Source of the DNA: Phycisphaerae bacterium
GTDB lineage: Bacteria; Planctomycetota; Phycisphaerae; UBA1845; Fen-1342
Direction: 5' to 3'
Length of the DNA: 64,000 nt
NCBI GenBank assembly: GCA_030428945.1
Contig: JAUIEC010000002.1
Span: 434,001 to 498,000 of the forward strand
The position numbers and the translations under genes are program-made. The notes under the pieces are model-generated. The model saw nothing but the letters and a program-made list of their open reading frames with translations, was not told the origin of the DNA and ran no database searches. Position 1 is the first letter of the stretch; every line of letters begins with the position of its first letter. Shown in pieces: positions 17,389 through 27,600 of this stretch.

Positions 17389-17862
17389 ATGGGACACGCG
17401 GGACTCAAACTCGAACTGACCAGCGATCCCGGGCAGTTGCAGAAGGCCCGCGAGGGGATCGAGGCCTGGATCCGGGGCATCGGCTGGGCACCCCACGACA
17501 TCGCCGACATGGTCCTGGCCGTCGACGAAGCGCTGACCAACGTGATCCGCCACGGCTACCAGGGCGCGACCGGGCAGCCGATCTACGTGACCGTCGACGC
17601 CCTGGCCGATCGCCCCACGGGCGTCGGCGTCCAGATCCGGATCCGCGACTTCGGCCGGCAGGTGCCGCTCGACAAGATCTGCGGCCGCGATCTCGAGGAC
17701 ATTCGTCCCGGCGGCCTCGGCGTGCACATCATCAAGAGCGTGATGGACTTCAGCGAATACCGGCACATCAGCGACGGGGGCACCGAACTCGTCATGCGCC
17801 GCTATCCCCGCCCGAAACAGGAGGGTGACCAGGCCAAGCCGGCCGGTCCCGACCCCGAATGA
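17389..17862 (+). CDS. ATP-binding anti-sigma-type kinase (RsbW-like HATPase)
   Basis: 157 residues, one GHKL ATPase domain of the RsbW/SpoIIAB type. The N-box is VDEALTNVIRHG. The G1 box is IRIRDFGRQVPL, and the G2-like GGLGVHIIKSVMD follows. Such proteins phosphorylate a Ser of a STAS partner and sequester a sigma factor. The STAS gene next door overlaps it by four bases (ATGA), which makes the two proteins likely partners. No sigma factor gene is adjacent, so the output may be different, possibly the MlaE transporter encoded next. Confidence 0.88.
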   Translation: MGHAGLKLELTSDPGQLQKAREGIEAWIRGIGWAPHDIADMVLAVDEALTNVIRHGYQGATGQPIYVTVDALADRPTGVGVQIRIRDFGRQVPLDKICGRDLEDIRPGGLGVHIIKSVMDFSEYRHISDGGTELVMRRYPRPKQEGDQAKPAGPDPE

Positions 17863-18206
17863 GCGACGCCAGCCCACTCAAGATCAAGATCGACCGCAAC
17901 GACCGACAATGCCGCGTGACCCTGGCCGGGGACGTCGACATGGGCTCCGCCCCGGTCCTTCGCAAGGCCCTGCTGGAGGTGATCGAGACGCCGTTCGACC
18001 GGCTGGTGCTCGACCTCGCCGGCGTCAACTACATCGATTCGTCGGGCGTCGGCACGATCGTCGAACTGCGTCGCCGGACCGACCGCAGCGGCGGCGACCT
18101 GGTCCTGGCCGGCCTGCAGGAACGCGTTCGCAGCGTCTTCGAGATCACGAAGCTGGACAAGTTCTTCACGATTCTCGATGACGCCGAAGGAAACGCCGCG
18201 ACATGA
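17859..18206 (+). CDS. STAS-domain anti-anti-sigma-like protein
   Basis: 115 residues, one STAS domain with a complete phospho-acceptor motif: LVLDLAGVNYIDSSGVGTIV, with Ser61 and Ser62 after Asp60. It overlaps both neighbours by ATGA: the HATPase upstream and MlaE downstream. In E. coli the STAS protein MlaB belongs to the MlaFEDB phospholipid transporter. Here the STAS protein could be the MlaB equivalent, the target of the HATPase, or both. The Ser motif argues for phospho-control. Confidence 0.88.
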   Translation: MSDASPLKIKIDRNDRQCRVTLAGDVDMGSAPVLRKALLEVIETPFDRLVLDLAGVNYIDSSGVGTIVELRRRTDRSGGDLVLAGLQERVRSVFEITKLDKFFTILDDAEGNAAT

Positions 18207-19045
18207 GCACCCGCCCGCACTGGGCATTGCAACTGCCGACCACCGTCGGCGCGGTCGTCCGCAGCGGCCTGCTGGGCCTGGTCGACATCGTCGTCTACGT
18301 CGGCGGCATTTCGTGGCTGCTCGGTCGCGTCGGGGACCGGTCGGCCCGGGCGCTCGTGCAGAAGAGCGCCCGCATCCGATTCGCGTCGATGGCCGAGCAG
18401 TGCTTTCGCTTCGGCGTCCGCAGCCTGCCGATCGTGATCGTCGTTTCGTTCTTCATCGGCATGATCCTGGCCCTGAACCTGGCCCCGACACTCGAGGACT
18501 TCGGACAGGTCGAACAGGTCGCGACCGTCGTCGCGATCGGCATCTTCCGGGAACTGGGCCCGCTGATCACGGCCGTGCTGCTGAGCGGGTTCGCCGGCGC
18601 TTCGATCGCGGCCGAACTGGGCGCGATGGTCGAGGGCGAGGAGATCAAGGCGCTGCGGGCGCACGCCCTGGACCCGGTTCGATTCCTGGTGGTGCCGCGG
18701 GTGGTGGCGACCGCGACCATGATGGTCGGACTGGTGGTGGTCGCGAACGTCTGCGGCGTGCTGGGCGGCCTGTTCACCGGCGTGTTCGTGCTGAAGATCA
18801 GCCCGGCGATCTACTTCGACCTGACCCAGGCCGCGGTCGGTCCGAAGGACTACTTCACCGGGCTGACCAAGTCGCTGGTCTTCGGCGGACTGATCGCCGC
18901 GATCGCCTGCTACGAAGGACTCGGCGTCCGCGGCGGAGCCGAAGGCGTCGGCCGGGCGACGACCGTCACGGTGGTCATCTCGATCCTGGCGCTGATCGCG
19001 GCCGACCTGGTGTTCGCGACGATCTTCTACACGCTCGGGCTTTGA
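18203..19045 (+). CDS. mlaE: MlaE-family ABC transporter permease
   Basis: 280 residues with five to six transmembrane segments. The family signature is clear: SLPIVIVVSFFIGMILALN, then IGIFRELGPLITAVLLSGFA, GASIAAELGAM, and the coupling EIKALRAHALDPVRFLVVPR. It is the inner-membrane permease of Mla/TGD-type lipid transport systems. The ATPase (MlaF) and substrate-binding MCE protein (MlaD) genes are not next to it. Instead it is translationally coupled to a STAS protein and a HATPase. Its stop is followed by AGCAAGTG repeat units in sense orientation. Confidence 0.92.
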   Translation: MSTRPHWALQLPTTVGAVVRSGLLGLVDIVVYVGGISWLLGRVGDRSARALVQKSARIRFASMAEQCFRFGVRSLPIVIVVSFFIGMILALNLAPTLEDFGQVEQVATVVAIGIFRELGPLITAVLLSGFAGASIAAELGAMVEGEEIKALRAHALDPVRFLVVPRVVATATMMVGLVVVANVCGVLGGLFTGVFVLKISPAIYFDLTQAAVGPKDYFTGLTKSLVFGGLIAAIACYEGLGVRGGAEGVGRATTVTVVISILALIAADLVFATIFYTLGL

Positions 19046-19400
19046 AGCAGTAAGCAAGTGACCAGGTGAGCAAGTGAGCAGTGGCCAGTAGGCTAGGTTC
19101 TGTTGGATGGATCCAATCGCGTTGTTGCCGCCGTCAAAAAGTGAAGGAGTGAAAGGGTGAAAGAGGGAAGAACGTCGCGAAACCGCCCTCTTTCACTCCT
19201 TCACATTTCCACCTTTTCACGGCCCTGGCAGCTCATTGGCATCCGTCAAACACGACCTGGTGAGCAGCGGCGCAACGGCGGACGGGCGCGTCGACACCGC
19301 CCAAGAGCGGTGGCACGTTTCGTTCGCGAGCCCTGTACGCTGACGCCTGTAGACGGTTGAGGTCGGAGCACGTGACAGATCCGTTTGGTATGCGCACCCG
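19046..19400. repeat. AGCAAGTG units and a GTGAAGGA-type hairpin
   Basis: No gene in this gap. 19046-19083 has AGCAAGTG units in sense to mlaE. 19141-19167 and 19186-19200 form a hairpin built from a different octamer family (GTGAAGGA/GTGAAAGG): GTGAAAGAGGG (19157-19167) pairs perfectly with CCCTCTTTCAC (19186-19196). The left arm holds one extra octamer, GGTGAAAG, relative to the right. A weak -10-like TACGCT is near 19336. It resembles a terminator but lacks a clean T-run. Confidence 0.75.
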
Positions 19401-20357
19401 ATGAGCCTGCTGATTGGTATCGATGAGGCCGGGTACGGTCCGCTGCTGGGGCCGCTGGTGGTGGCCGCCAGTGCCTGGCGCGTGCCGGATGCGCGTCTCA
19501 AGGATGATCTCTGGGAGGTGCTGGGCGACTGCGTCACCCGCAAGCCGCGGCGCGAGGACTGGCGCCTGCACGTGGACGATTCGAAGACGGTCTTCTCACG
19601 CAGCAAGGGAATCGGAACGCTCGAACGACAGGTGCTCGCCTTCGCCCGCGTGGCCGGGCTGGCGACCGACACGCTTGAGAACCTGCTGCAGGGCGTGGGC
19701 GGACAGCCACTGGCCGCCGACGAGATCCCCTGGTATCGGCCGGCCGATCTCCCGCTTCCGCGGGCGCCGAAGACCAGCTTTGCCGCGGTGGCCGACCGGC
19801 TTGGCCGGACGATGGACGCGGCCGGTGTCCGCTGCGTCGGTCTGCTGGCCGAGGTGGTGACCGAGCCGCGTTACAACCAGCGTGTCGCCCAGACCCGCAA
19901 CAAGGCCGCGGTGCTGCTGGAGCAGGTTCTGCGGCTGATCGGGCGGGCCACGGCGCGGGCGGGCGACCAGCGGGTGCTGGTGCGGGTTGACCGCCTGGGC
20001 GGGCGCGCGAATTATCTGGACGCTTTGCGATCCGCCTTTCCGGGACGTCATATTCATGTGCTGAAGACCAGCGAGGCGTGCAGCCGGTACCGCCTGGCCG
20101 GATCGGGCGGGGACTGGTTCATCGAGTTCAGCGTGGATGCCGACAACACGCACCTGCCCGTCGCGCTGGCCAGCATGCTCGCCAAGTACCTGCGCGAAGC
20201 GCTGATGCAGCGCTTCAACGCGTACTGGCGCGACTACCTGCCGGAACTGCGACCGACGGCCGGCTACTACACCGACGCCCAGCGCTTCCTGGGCGAGATC
20301 GCACCGGTCCTGCCACGCAGCGGACTGGCCCGCGATGCCTTTGTCAGGCTACGCTGA
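19401..20357 (+). CDS. RNase HII-like nuclease-fold protein, divergent
   Basis: 318 residues; ordinary RNase HII is about 200. Motifs align with RNase HII. GIDEAGYGPLLGPLVVAA (Asp8, Glu9) corresponds to GIDEAGRGPLAGP, but the Arg of the GRG ribonucleotide-recognition motif is Tyr. VDDSKTVFSRSKGI corresponds to DSKKLSEKKR. VRVDRLGG (Asp197) fits the third acidic site, and ALASMLAKYLREALM (257-271) the ASILAKVTRD helix. About 100 extra residues lie between the second and third motifs. The ending RPTAGYYTDAQRFL also resembles RNase HII tails. I infer an RNase H fold with altered substrate recognition. It is not a confident housekeeping rnhB. Confidence 0.7.
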   Translation: MSLLIGIDEAGYGPLLGPLVVAASAWRVPDARLKDDLWEVLGDCVTRKPRREDWRLHVDDSKTVFSRSKGIGTLERQVLAFARVAGLATDTLENLLQGVGGQPLAADEIPWYRPADLPLPRAPKTSFAAVADRLGRTMDAAGVRCVGLLAEVVTEPRYNQRVAQTRNKAAVLLEQVLRLIGRATARAGDQRVLVRVDRLGGRANYLDALRSAFPGRHIHVLKTSEACSRYRLAGSGGDWFIEFSVDADNTHLPVALASMLAKYLREALMQRFNAYWRDYLPELRPTAGYYTDAQRFLGEIAPVLPRSGLARDAFVRLR

Positions 20358-20430
20358 AGAAAACCGGCCGCGACACATGGGAACCCCATACGATGCCATG
20401 CCCTCCGACCAGGCCCAGCCGACTTGCAGG

Positions 20431-23400
20431 ATGTCCGTCTTGAACCGCCCGGCGCCGAGAACCCGGCCCGCCCTGACCGCGTGGCTTCCGGCCGTGCTGG
20501 TCGGACTGATCTGCGCGCCGGTATCCGCCGACCCGGGGACACCTCCCGGGCCGCCCTGGCTGCCGGAACTCGGCGAAGCCTTCACGCTGTACTACGCCGG
20601 CGAGGACCAGCAGGTCATGCAACGCTGCCGCGAGATCCTGCAGCGCGGACCCGGGACCGAACTCCGCCGCCAGGCGCTCCTGCTCGACGCATTCGTCCGG
20701 CTGCGCGGATCCGAGCGGGCCGAACGCGCCACCGCCCGACTCTCGCTCGGCGAACTCGCCGCCGACAACCCCGCCTGGCTCGATCGACCCGAAACCCAAC
20801 TCGCCGTCGGACGCGGACTGCTCGAACTGGCCGAGACCTCCGCCGCCCTCGACCAGTTGGCCCGCGCGATCGAGGGCTTCGCCCGGCAGCAGCGCACCGC
20901 GCGCCTGCTGGTCGCGCTGGCCACCGACGCCGAGGCCTGGAGCCGGCACACCGAGTGGGAGCGTCCGCCGCTGGGCCGCAACATGCCGGCCATCGCCGAT
21001 GTGCAGCGGCGCGAGCAGGTTCGCGACCAGCAGCTTGACGCGATTCGAACCCGGGCGGCCGAACTGCCCGGCAGTGATGCCTGTCTGCAGGCGATCGATC
21101 TGGCGTGGGCCCGGGTGCGACTGCGGCGCGGCGAGACGGCGGACGCGCTGCGGCAGTTGCGCGACATCGTCGCCCGTCCGCCGTACGAGGCCGCCTGGGC
21201 GGCCGCGGCGCTGGAACTGGCCGACCTGGACCCGGCTTCGGCCGCGGACCTGCTCGAACGCGTCGTCGACGCCGGTGTCGGAGAGACCGCCCAGACGGCG
21301 GCCGACCGACTGCGCGACCTGCGGACGCCGCGCCTGGATCTCGGGCTGCCGCGGACGGTGGCACCCGAGACGCCGGTTCCGCTGAAGATCACCGCCCGCC
21401 GGCTTGCCGATCTGCAACTGGAGGTGCGGCGTCTGGATCTGCCGGCCTGGCTCGCGAGTCAGCAGGGACGGTTGCTGCCGGCGCGATTGCCCATTGCCGG
21501 TCCGCTCGTTCAGCAGCAGGGTCCGCTCGATCCGGCCGGGGCGCCGCCGGAACTGCGACTGCCGAGCGGACAGTACGTCGTCGTCGTTCGCGGCCGGGCC
21601 GCCGACGGTACCGAGCGCGAGCGGCGTGAACTGCTGGTGGTCTCGAGCCTGTCCGCCACGCTCTTGACCGGTCCGGGCGAGGCCGTGCTGTGGACCTCGA
21701 CCCCGACGGCGACGGCCAGCTTCTGGCTGCACGGTTCCTTCGTGGGGCGGGAGATCGCCGTGCGCGACGGGGTCGCCCGCTTCAAGCTGCCGGCCGAGCG
21801 GGCGATGCTCAGCGACGACCGCTGGGTGTGCCTGGTGCGGTCCGGCGACGAACTGACCTGCTGCACGGGACGGGCGGCGCGTCCGAGCCGCGATGGTCGC
21901 CCGGCGGCCTCGGTGGCGTTGTCGCTGGCGCCGGTCGAGCCGCGGGTCGGTCAGACGCTGACGGTGTACGGGCTGCTGGTTCGTCCCGGCGAAGTGCCGG
22001 CCGGCGAGACGGTCACGCTTGATTTGGTCGATGTCGACGGGCAGGTCCGCGGCGCGCGCCAGGTCACGGCACGGGCGGATGGTTCGCTGCTGACCCGCAT
22101 TCAGATCGACCCGGAACTGGCCGGGGCGTCGTTGACGATCCAGGCCCGCATCGGCGAGGCGCGGATCGAGACGCTCTACCGCCGCGCGCGGTTCAACGTA
22201 CCGGCCGACGATGCGGCCGATGTGCGGATCGCGCTGGAGGTGCCGGCGCGGCTGCCGCTCGACGCGCGCATGCTCGAGGGGACCGCCCGGATGTGGTCGC
22301 CGACCGGGATTCCGGTGGGTGGTGTCGCGGCGACGGTGTCGGCCCGCGCGGTGCGTCTGCCGGATGCGGAGATCGAGCAGCCCATGCCGGGCCAGCGGAT
22401 CCAGGAACGGCTGGACATGGTCAACGCGGACGGCACGTTCGATTTTGCCTGGGGTCTGCAGTCGTACGAACTGCCGGACGGTCCGCTCGCACTGGGACTG
22501 CGGGCCGAAGTGTCCGGCTGGGATTTCCGCTCGGTCGGAATCAGTCGCACGGTCCTGCGCAGCGACGAGCCGGTTCACATGTGGCTGCATCTGCCCGGGC
22601 GGGTGCAGGCCGGTCGGCCGGTTCCGCTGCGGATCGGCTGGGCCGATCCCGAGGGACTGGCGGCCACCGCCCGCCCGACGCTGACGATCACCGGGCCGGA
22701 CGGCATCAGCAGCCCGAGCCTGATTCCCGCGCCGGGGGGCCTGTTCAGTGATGCATGGTCTCCCCAGGCGGTCGGGCGGCACGTCGTCCGGGCGGAACTG
22801 CCCCTGGTTGCCGGTTCGCCTGCCGTTGCGGAACAGGTGGTTGAAGTTGCCAGCCTGCCCGAACACGCCGACGTCGTCAGCCGCAGGTACGTGGCCACCT
22901 GGGACGCGGCCACTGATTCGCCGCGGGTGCGGGTGCGGGTGACGCCGCCGAACCGGACTTCGACGCTGCTGATTCTTGATGATGGCGATCCGGTCGCCGC
23001 GGCCGAACTGCCGCCGGGTGTCGACGAGGTGTCGCTGCCGGCACCGGATACGCTGTCGGCCACGGCCCGTTTGCATGTCGTGGGACGTACCGACGCGGCG
23101 GTCGCCTGGCTGGCGAGCGAGTCGGTCGGGCGACCGGAGGATGGGCTCACGCTGACGGCGGTCGTTGATCGACCGCCGGATGGTCCGGGTCGCAGCGCGG
23201 CGGTGACCGCGACGTGCGCGGGACTCTCCGAGGGCGAGTCGGCCCTGGTGACCGCCCGCCTGGTATCCACCAGCGGCGTGGGTTCGGTGCCCTGGATACC
23301 GGCGCCGGTCAGTGCGCTCGATGGTCCCCAACTCGGACGGTTGCGGGTCAGTACGACGCTGCCGGGCGGGGTGGCCGCGATCGCGCCGCCGCGTCCGCCG

Positions 23401-24453
23401 CTGCATCCCGAGACGCTGGCGGCGCTGCATGAGGGGACCGCGCACTGGCTCGACAGTCGCGCCGCGGCCGACGGTCGTGCCCGTCTGCGTGTGCCGCTTC
23501 CGCCGGAGCCCGGCCGGTTCCTGCTGCTGCTGACGGCCCGGACGGCGGACGGGAAGCGGGCGGCGGCGACGATTGCATTCGACACGACCGCTGATGTGTC
23601 GCTCGAGACGGAACTGCCCGAGGCGTGGCTGGTCGGCGATCGGCTGGTCAGCCGGGTGACGATTCGGAACCCGGGCGAGGCGGCCTGGGAGGGTCACCTG
23701 CAGGTCGACGCCGGACGCGGGCTGGAACTGCTGACGGCGCGCGGCATGGACGGTGCCGAGGTGTCGGTCGCGCGGACCGGCGGGGGGGCCGCGCGGATCG
23801 CGCTGCACCTGTCGGCCGGGCAGTCGCGTTCGCTGCGACTGGGCTGGGAAGCGACGCGGCCGGGGCGCGGGCTGGCGAAGTTCGTGCTGTTGTCCGGCGA
23901 TCGTCGTCAGCAGGTCCGGACGCGGTCCTACGGGGTGGCGGCGGATGTTGCGGGGGGGGCGGGTCGCCAGGGTGTCGCGTTGTCGCGGAGCCTGTTCCGC
24001 CTGCAGCCGGCGACGGGTCCGGAGGCTGTGACATCGAGCGCGGGCTCGGAGTGGGTCCCGGGTCAGGAGAACCTGCGCGAGTACGAGCGCGTCGCGGTGG
24101 CGCCGGACGAGGCCGTTCGTCCGGGCACGGTGCTGCTGGTGCAGGAGGAATGGGACAGCACGGCCGCGCTGAACGCGGTTCGCTGGCGGCAGTCGGTGCC
24201 GGCCAACTGCGTGACGGCGAACGCCGGGGACGCCGGGGGTCCGACGATCGGCTACCGGACGCGTCTGGTTCCGGGTCAGGTGCAGTTCGAGGTCGAGCAG
24301 GCCGGGCCGGGGCGCCTGGTGCACGAGTGGGTGCTGGTCGCGGCCCGGGCGGGCGCGTGCCAGGTGCCGTTGCCGGAGGCCTCGACGGAGGTTGGCCCGA
24401 TCAACTGGCAGGCGGGTCCGCTGCGGGTTGTGGTGCGGGATCTGACGAGATGA
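20431..24453 (+). CDS. Large exported alpha-2-macroglobulin-like protein
   Basis: About 1340 residues from the ATG at 20431; other in-frame ATGs at 20335, 20377 and 20398 are possible and no Shine-Dalgarno decides. An Arg/Pro-rich leader precedes a hydrophobic signal (LTAWLPAVLVGLICAPVSA). Residues 50-330 are helical. From about residue 340 the protein is beta-rich and resembles macroglobulin MG domains: RLADLQLEVRRLDLPAWL, RVGQTLTVYGLLVRPG, LPEAWLVGDRLVSRVTI. There is no thioester GCGEQ motif and no complement-like thioester domain, so it is a partial relative. It lies 73 bases after the RNase HII-like stop and upstream of the secretin gene. An envelope or extracellular structural or protease-trapping role is inferred only. 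Confidence 0.68.
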   Translation: MSVLNRPAPRTRPALTAWLPAVLVGLICAPVSADPGTPPGPPWLPELGEAFTLYYAGEDQQVMQRCREILQRGPGTELRRQALLLDAFVRLRGSERAERATARLSLGELAADNPAWLDRPETQLAVGRGLLELAETSAALDQLARAIEGFARQQRTARLLVALATDAEAWSRHTEWERPPLGRNMPAIADVQRREQVRDQQLDAIRTRAAELPGSDACLQAIDLAWARVRLRRGETADALRQLRDIVARPPYEAAWAAAALELADLDPASAADLLERVVDAGVGETAQTAADRLRDLRTPRLDLGLPRTVAPETPVPLKITARRLADLQLEVRRLDLPAWLASQQGRLLPARLPIAGPLVQQQGPLDPAGAPPELRLPSGQYVVVVRGRAADGTERERRELLVVSSLSATLLTGPGEAVLWTSTPTATASFWLHGSFVGREIAVRDGVARFKLPAERAMLSDDRWVCLVRSGDELTCCTGRAARPSRDGRPAASVALSLAPVEPRVGQTLTVYGLLVRPGEVPAGETVTLDLVDVDGQVRGARQVTARADGSLLTRIQIDPELAGASLTIQARIGEARIETLYRRARFNVPADDAADVRIALEVPARLPLDARMLEGTARMWSPTGIPVGGVAATVSARAVRLPDAEIEQPMPGQRIQERLDMVNADGTFDFAWGLQSYELPDGPLALGLRAEVSGWDFRSVGISRTVLRSDEPVHMWLHLPGRVQAGRPVPLRIGWADPEGLAATARPTLTITGPDGISSPSLIPAPGGLFSDAWSPQAVGRHVVRAELPLVAGSPAVAEQVVEVASLPEHADVVSRRYVATWDAATDSPRVRVRVTPPNRTSTLLILDDGDPVAAAELPPGVDEVSLPAPDTLSATARLHVVGRTDAAVAWLASESVGRPEDGLTLTAVVDRPPDGPGRSAAVTATCAGLSEGESALVTARLVSTSGVGSVPWIPAPVSALDGPQLGRLRVSTTLPGGVAAIAPPRPPLHPETLAALHEGTAHWLDSRAAADGRARLRVPLPPEPGRFLLLLTARTADGKRAAATIAFDTTADVSLETELPEAWLVGDRLVSRVTIRNPGEAAWEGHLQVDAGRGLELLTARGMDGAEVSVARTGGGAARIALHLSAGQSRSLRLGWEATRPGRGLAKFVLLSGDRRQQVRTRSYGVAADVAGGAGRQGVALSRSLFRLQPATGPEAVTSSAGSEWVPGQENLREYERVAVAPDEAVRPGTVLLVQEEWDSTAALNAVRWRQSVPANCVTANAGDAGGPTIGYRTRLVPGQVQFEVEQAGPGRLVHEWVLVAARAGACQVPLPEASTEVGPINWQAGPLRVVVRDLTR

Positions 24454-24617
24454 CGGAATCTCGTCAGGAGGCGGTTTTTTGGATTTGCGGGGATCGGATC
24501 ACACGACTACACTTCGCGTGATTCGATCATTCCGAACTTCGCCGTTTGCCTTCTGCGTTCACGCGGGCGAGTCGAGGGCATGCGGACGCGCGAATCGATC
24601 CGAGGAGACGTAACATC

Positions 24618-27600
24618 ATGGTTCCCCGTTTGCGACTTTTGGGCGGTCTGGTTGTCGCGCTTTGTCTGGCAACGTCGGCATCGGCCGATGCCCAGCTTGA
24701 CCGGGCTCGGCATCTGTTTGCCCAGCAGGACTACGCCGGCGCGCAGGAAGCTATTGCCGCCGTGAACCGGGCGGCGCTCACCGACGGCGAGCGGGCGGAA
24801 CTGGAGCGGCTGACCGGCCTGTTGCCGCAGGCCATCCAGTCGGCCGAGCAGGGCGAACGCGACAAGCTCGCGGCCGACCAGGCCTACCAGCAGGGCGAGT
24901 GGAGCAAGGCCCGCGAACTGTACGGCGCGGTCGTCTCGAACGAGTACGCCGCACTGGAACTCAAGCACGTCGCCCGCGTGCAGCTTCAGCGGATCTCCGA
25001 CCGGATGCGGCTCTCGGATGCCGCCCGGCCGACCGGTCCGGTGACGACGCCGCAGACGCGGCAGTCGGTCCAGCCGGCCGCTCCCGCGCAGCCCGTGCGG
25101 TCGGCCCCGCCGAACCGCCCGATCAGCACCGTGGAAATCGAACCGGTCGCTTCCTCGCCTCGCTCGACCCAGGTCGCCAGTTCGGAGCAGCCGCAGATCG
25201 TCTACGTGCAGCCCGAACCGGCCAACGTCTCGCGGCAGACCCGCTCGAGCGTCTACACCCAGCCCCCGCAGCAGCAGCAGGCCACGCCGTCGCACACGAC
25301 GCAGGGGCCGCGACCCACGGTCGTCCGGATGCAGACGCAGCAGACGCCGGTTCAGCAGCAGCCGCAGCAGCAGCCCTACGCCCCGCCGGTCGAGACGATC
25401 AACATCGACACGGCCCCGAGCGTCAACACCGCGACCAACAATCCGTTGGCGGGCTACTCCGCCACGCCGCAGGTTGCGACCGGACCGCTCAGCGTGGTCG
25501 GTGAACTGCGGGCCTCGGACAACCTGCTCTGGCAGCGGGCCGTCGCGAAGCTGCAGGAAGCCGCCAAGCTGATCGACGAGTCGATCGCGGCCGAGGATTT
25601 CGACGAAGCCCGTCGACTGGCCGAGAGTGCCATCCAGGTGGTCGAAGCGAGCCGGGCCTACGCCCAGCCGCCGCAGCGCTACGAGGATGCCCGCCGGATG
25701 GCGCTGGATCTGCGGGACTGGGTCGCGGATGCGGCCGAGGAGAACGCGATCCGCAAGGCCGACGCGCAGCGGGCGTCGATCACCGAACAGATTCGGATCC
25801 GCCAGGAGCAGCAGAACGCCCTGCGGGCCGAGAAGGTCGAGCAGCTTTTCAACACGGCCGCCCAGCTTCACAAGGAGCGGCGATTCGCCGAGGCGGCCGA
25901 GGCGATCCGGCAGTTGCTGACGCTGGAGCCGTCGAACGACGAGGCACGCCTGCGGCTGGACCTCTACGAAGAGTTCGCGTCGCTGGCCGACCAGGAGGCG
26001 ATTGACGAAGAGGCCTCGCGTCAGGCCCGGCGGGTCTTCGCCGACACGGAAGCGGCCAAGATTCCGTGGAAGGACGACATCCTCTATCCGAAGAACTGGC
26101 TGGAGATCAACGCCCGTCGCCGCAGCGCCGATGCCGGATCCGGGGCGGCGGACGAGGACTTCGAGCTGAACGCCCGTCTCGAGGAAGTGCAGCCGGAGAT
26201 CAGTTTCGTCGAGCAGCCGTTCGACCAGGTCGTCGACTTCCTGGTGGACCTGAACAAGATCAACATGTCGGTTGACTGGGAAGACCTCGAACTGAGCGGC
26301 ATCGAGCGTGACAAGCCGGTCACGATCAAGCTGAACGAGGTCGCGCTGCGGACGGTCATGTCCGAGGTGCTGGCCCAGGTCGGCGGCGACGTGCAGCTTG
26401 CCTACGCGATTGGCGACGGGCTGCTGCGGATCGCGACCAAGGAGAAGCTGGATCGCGACAAGTACATCCTGGTTTATGACATCCGCGACCTGCTGGTTCG
26501 CGTGCCGCGTTTCCGGAACGGACCGCGAATCGACCTGACCCAGCAGTCCGGCGGTGGTGCCGGTGGCGGTGGCCAGAACGTCTTCGGCGGCAGCCAGGGC
26601 GGCGGCCAGGACGACGACGACGAGCAGGGCCAGCAAGGCGATGACCAGCAGGACCCGCAGGCGATCGAACTGATGGACATCATCCGTCAGACGGTCGAGC
26701 CGGATTCGTGGCGCGAGACCGGGGCCGGCGACGGTGCCCTCCGCGAACTGAACGGCCAGTTGATCGTCTACAACACCTCCGATGCGCAGCGACAGGTCCG
26801 CGACCTGCTCCGCCAGTTGCGGGCTCAGCGGGCGCTGATGATCAGCGTCGAGTCGCGCTTCCTGACCGTCTCGTCGAACTTCCTCGAGGAAATCGGCGTC
26901 GACATCGACTTCGTCTTCAACGCCGGTAACGCCGGCTTCGACCCGGCCTTCAACAACCAGGGCCAGGGCCTGTTCGACTCGTTCACCGGTGGCCGCGTGC
27001 TGATTCCGCGGCAGTTCAGCCGGAACGGGTTCTTCCCGGCCGTCCCGGCCGGTGGTGTCGCGTTCACGCCCGCGGGCAACCCGGCGCAGCCGTACGGCAA
27101 CGCCGCGTTCGTGCCGCAGGGTGGCAGCGGGGTGGTGCCGAGTTCTTCGTACCTGACTCCGATCGGTGCCCAGCAGGGTTCGCTGAACATCGTCGACCCG
27201 TCGGGTCTGAACACCGGCATTCCGGGTTCGATCGCGCAGTCGGCCGGCTTTGGTCCGGCGTTGAACATCGCCGGTTCGTTCCTCGACAACCTGCAGGTCG
27301 ACTTCCTGATTCGGGCCACGCAGGCCAACCGTCGTTCGAGCGTCGTGCAGGCCCCGCGCCTGATGATGTTCAACGGCCAGCGGGCCTGGGTCGCGATCAC
27401 CCGCGACCGCCAGTTCGTCAGCAGTGTCACGCCGCAGGTGGCCGAAGGTGCCGTCGGTGTCACGCCGCAGACGGGTACGGTTTCGAGCGGTAACAACCTC
27501 GACGTGGAAGGCACGATCAGTGCCGACCGCAAGTACGTCACGCTGACGGTCCGGATCGGTTTCGCCGGCGAGCCGACCCTCGACGAGTTCGAAGTTCAGC

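Noticed and set aside
20344..24324. Minus-strand open frame of 1326 codons opposite the macroglobulin-like gene
   Set aside because: GC-rich codon use leaves the antisense frame open; the protein is Arg/Gln/His-rich with no domains. The plus-strand frame has a signal peptide and family-like strands.
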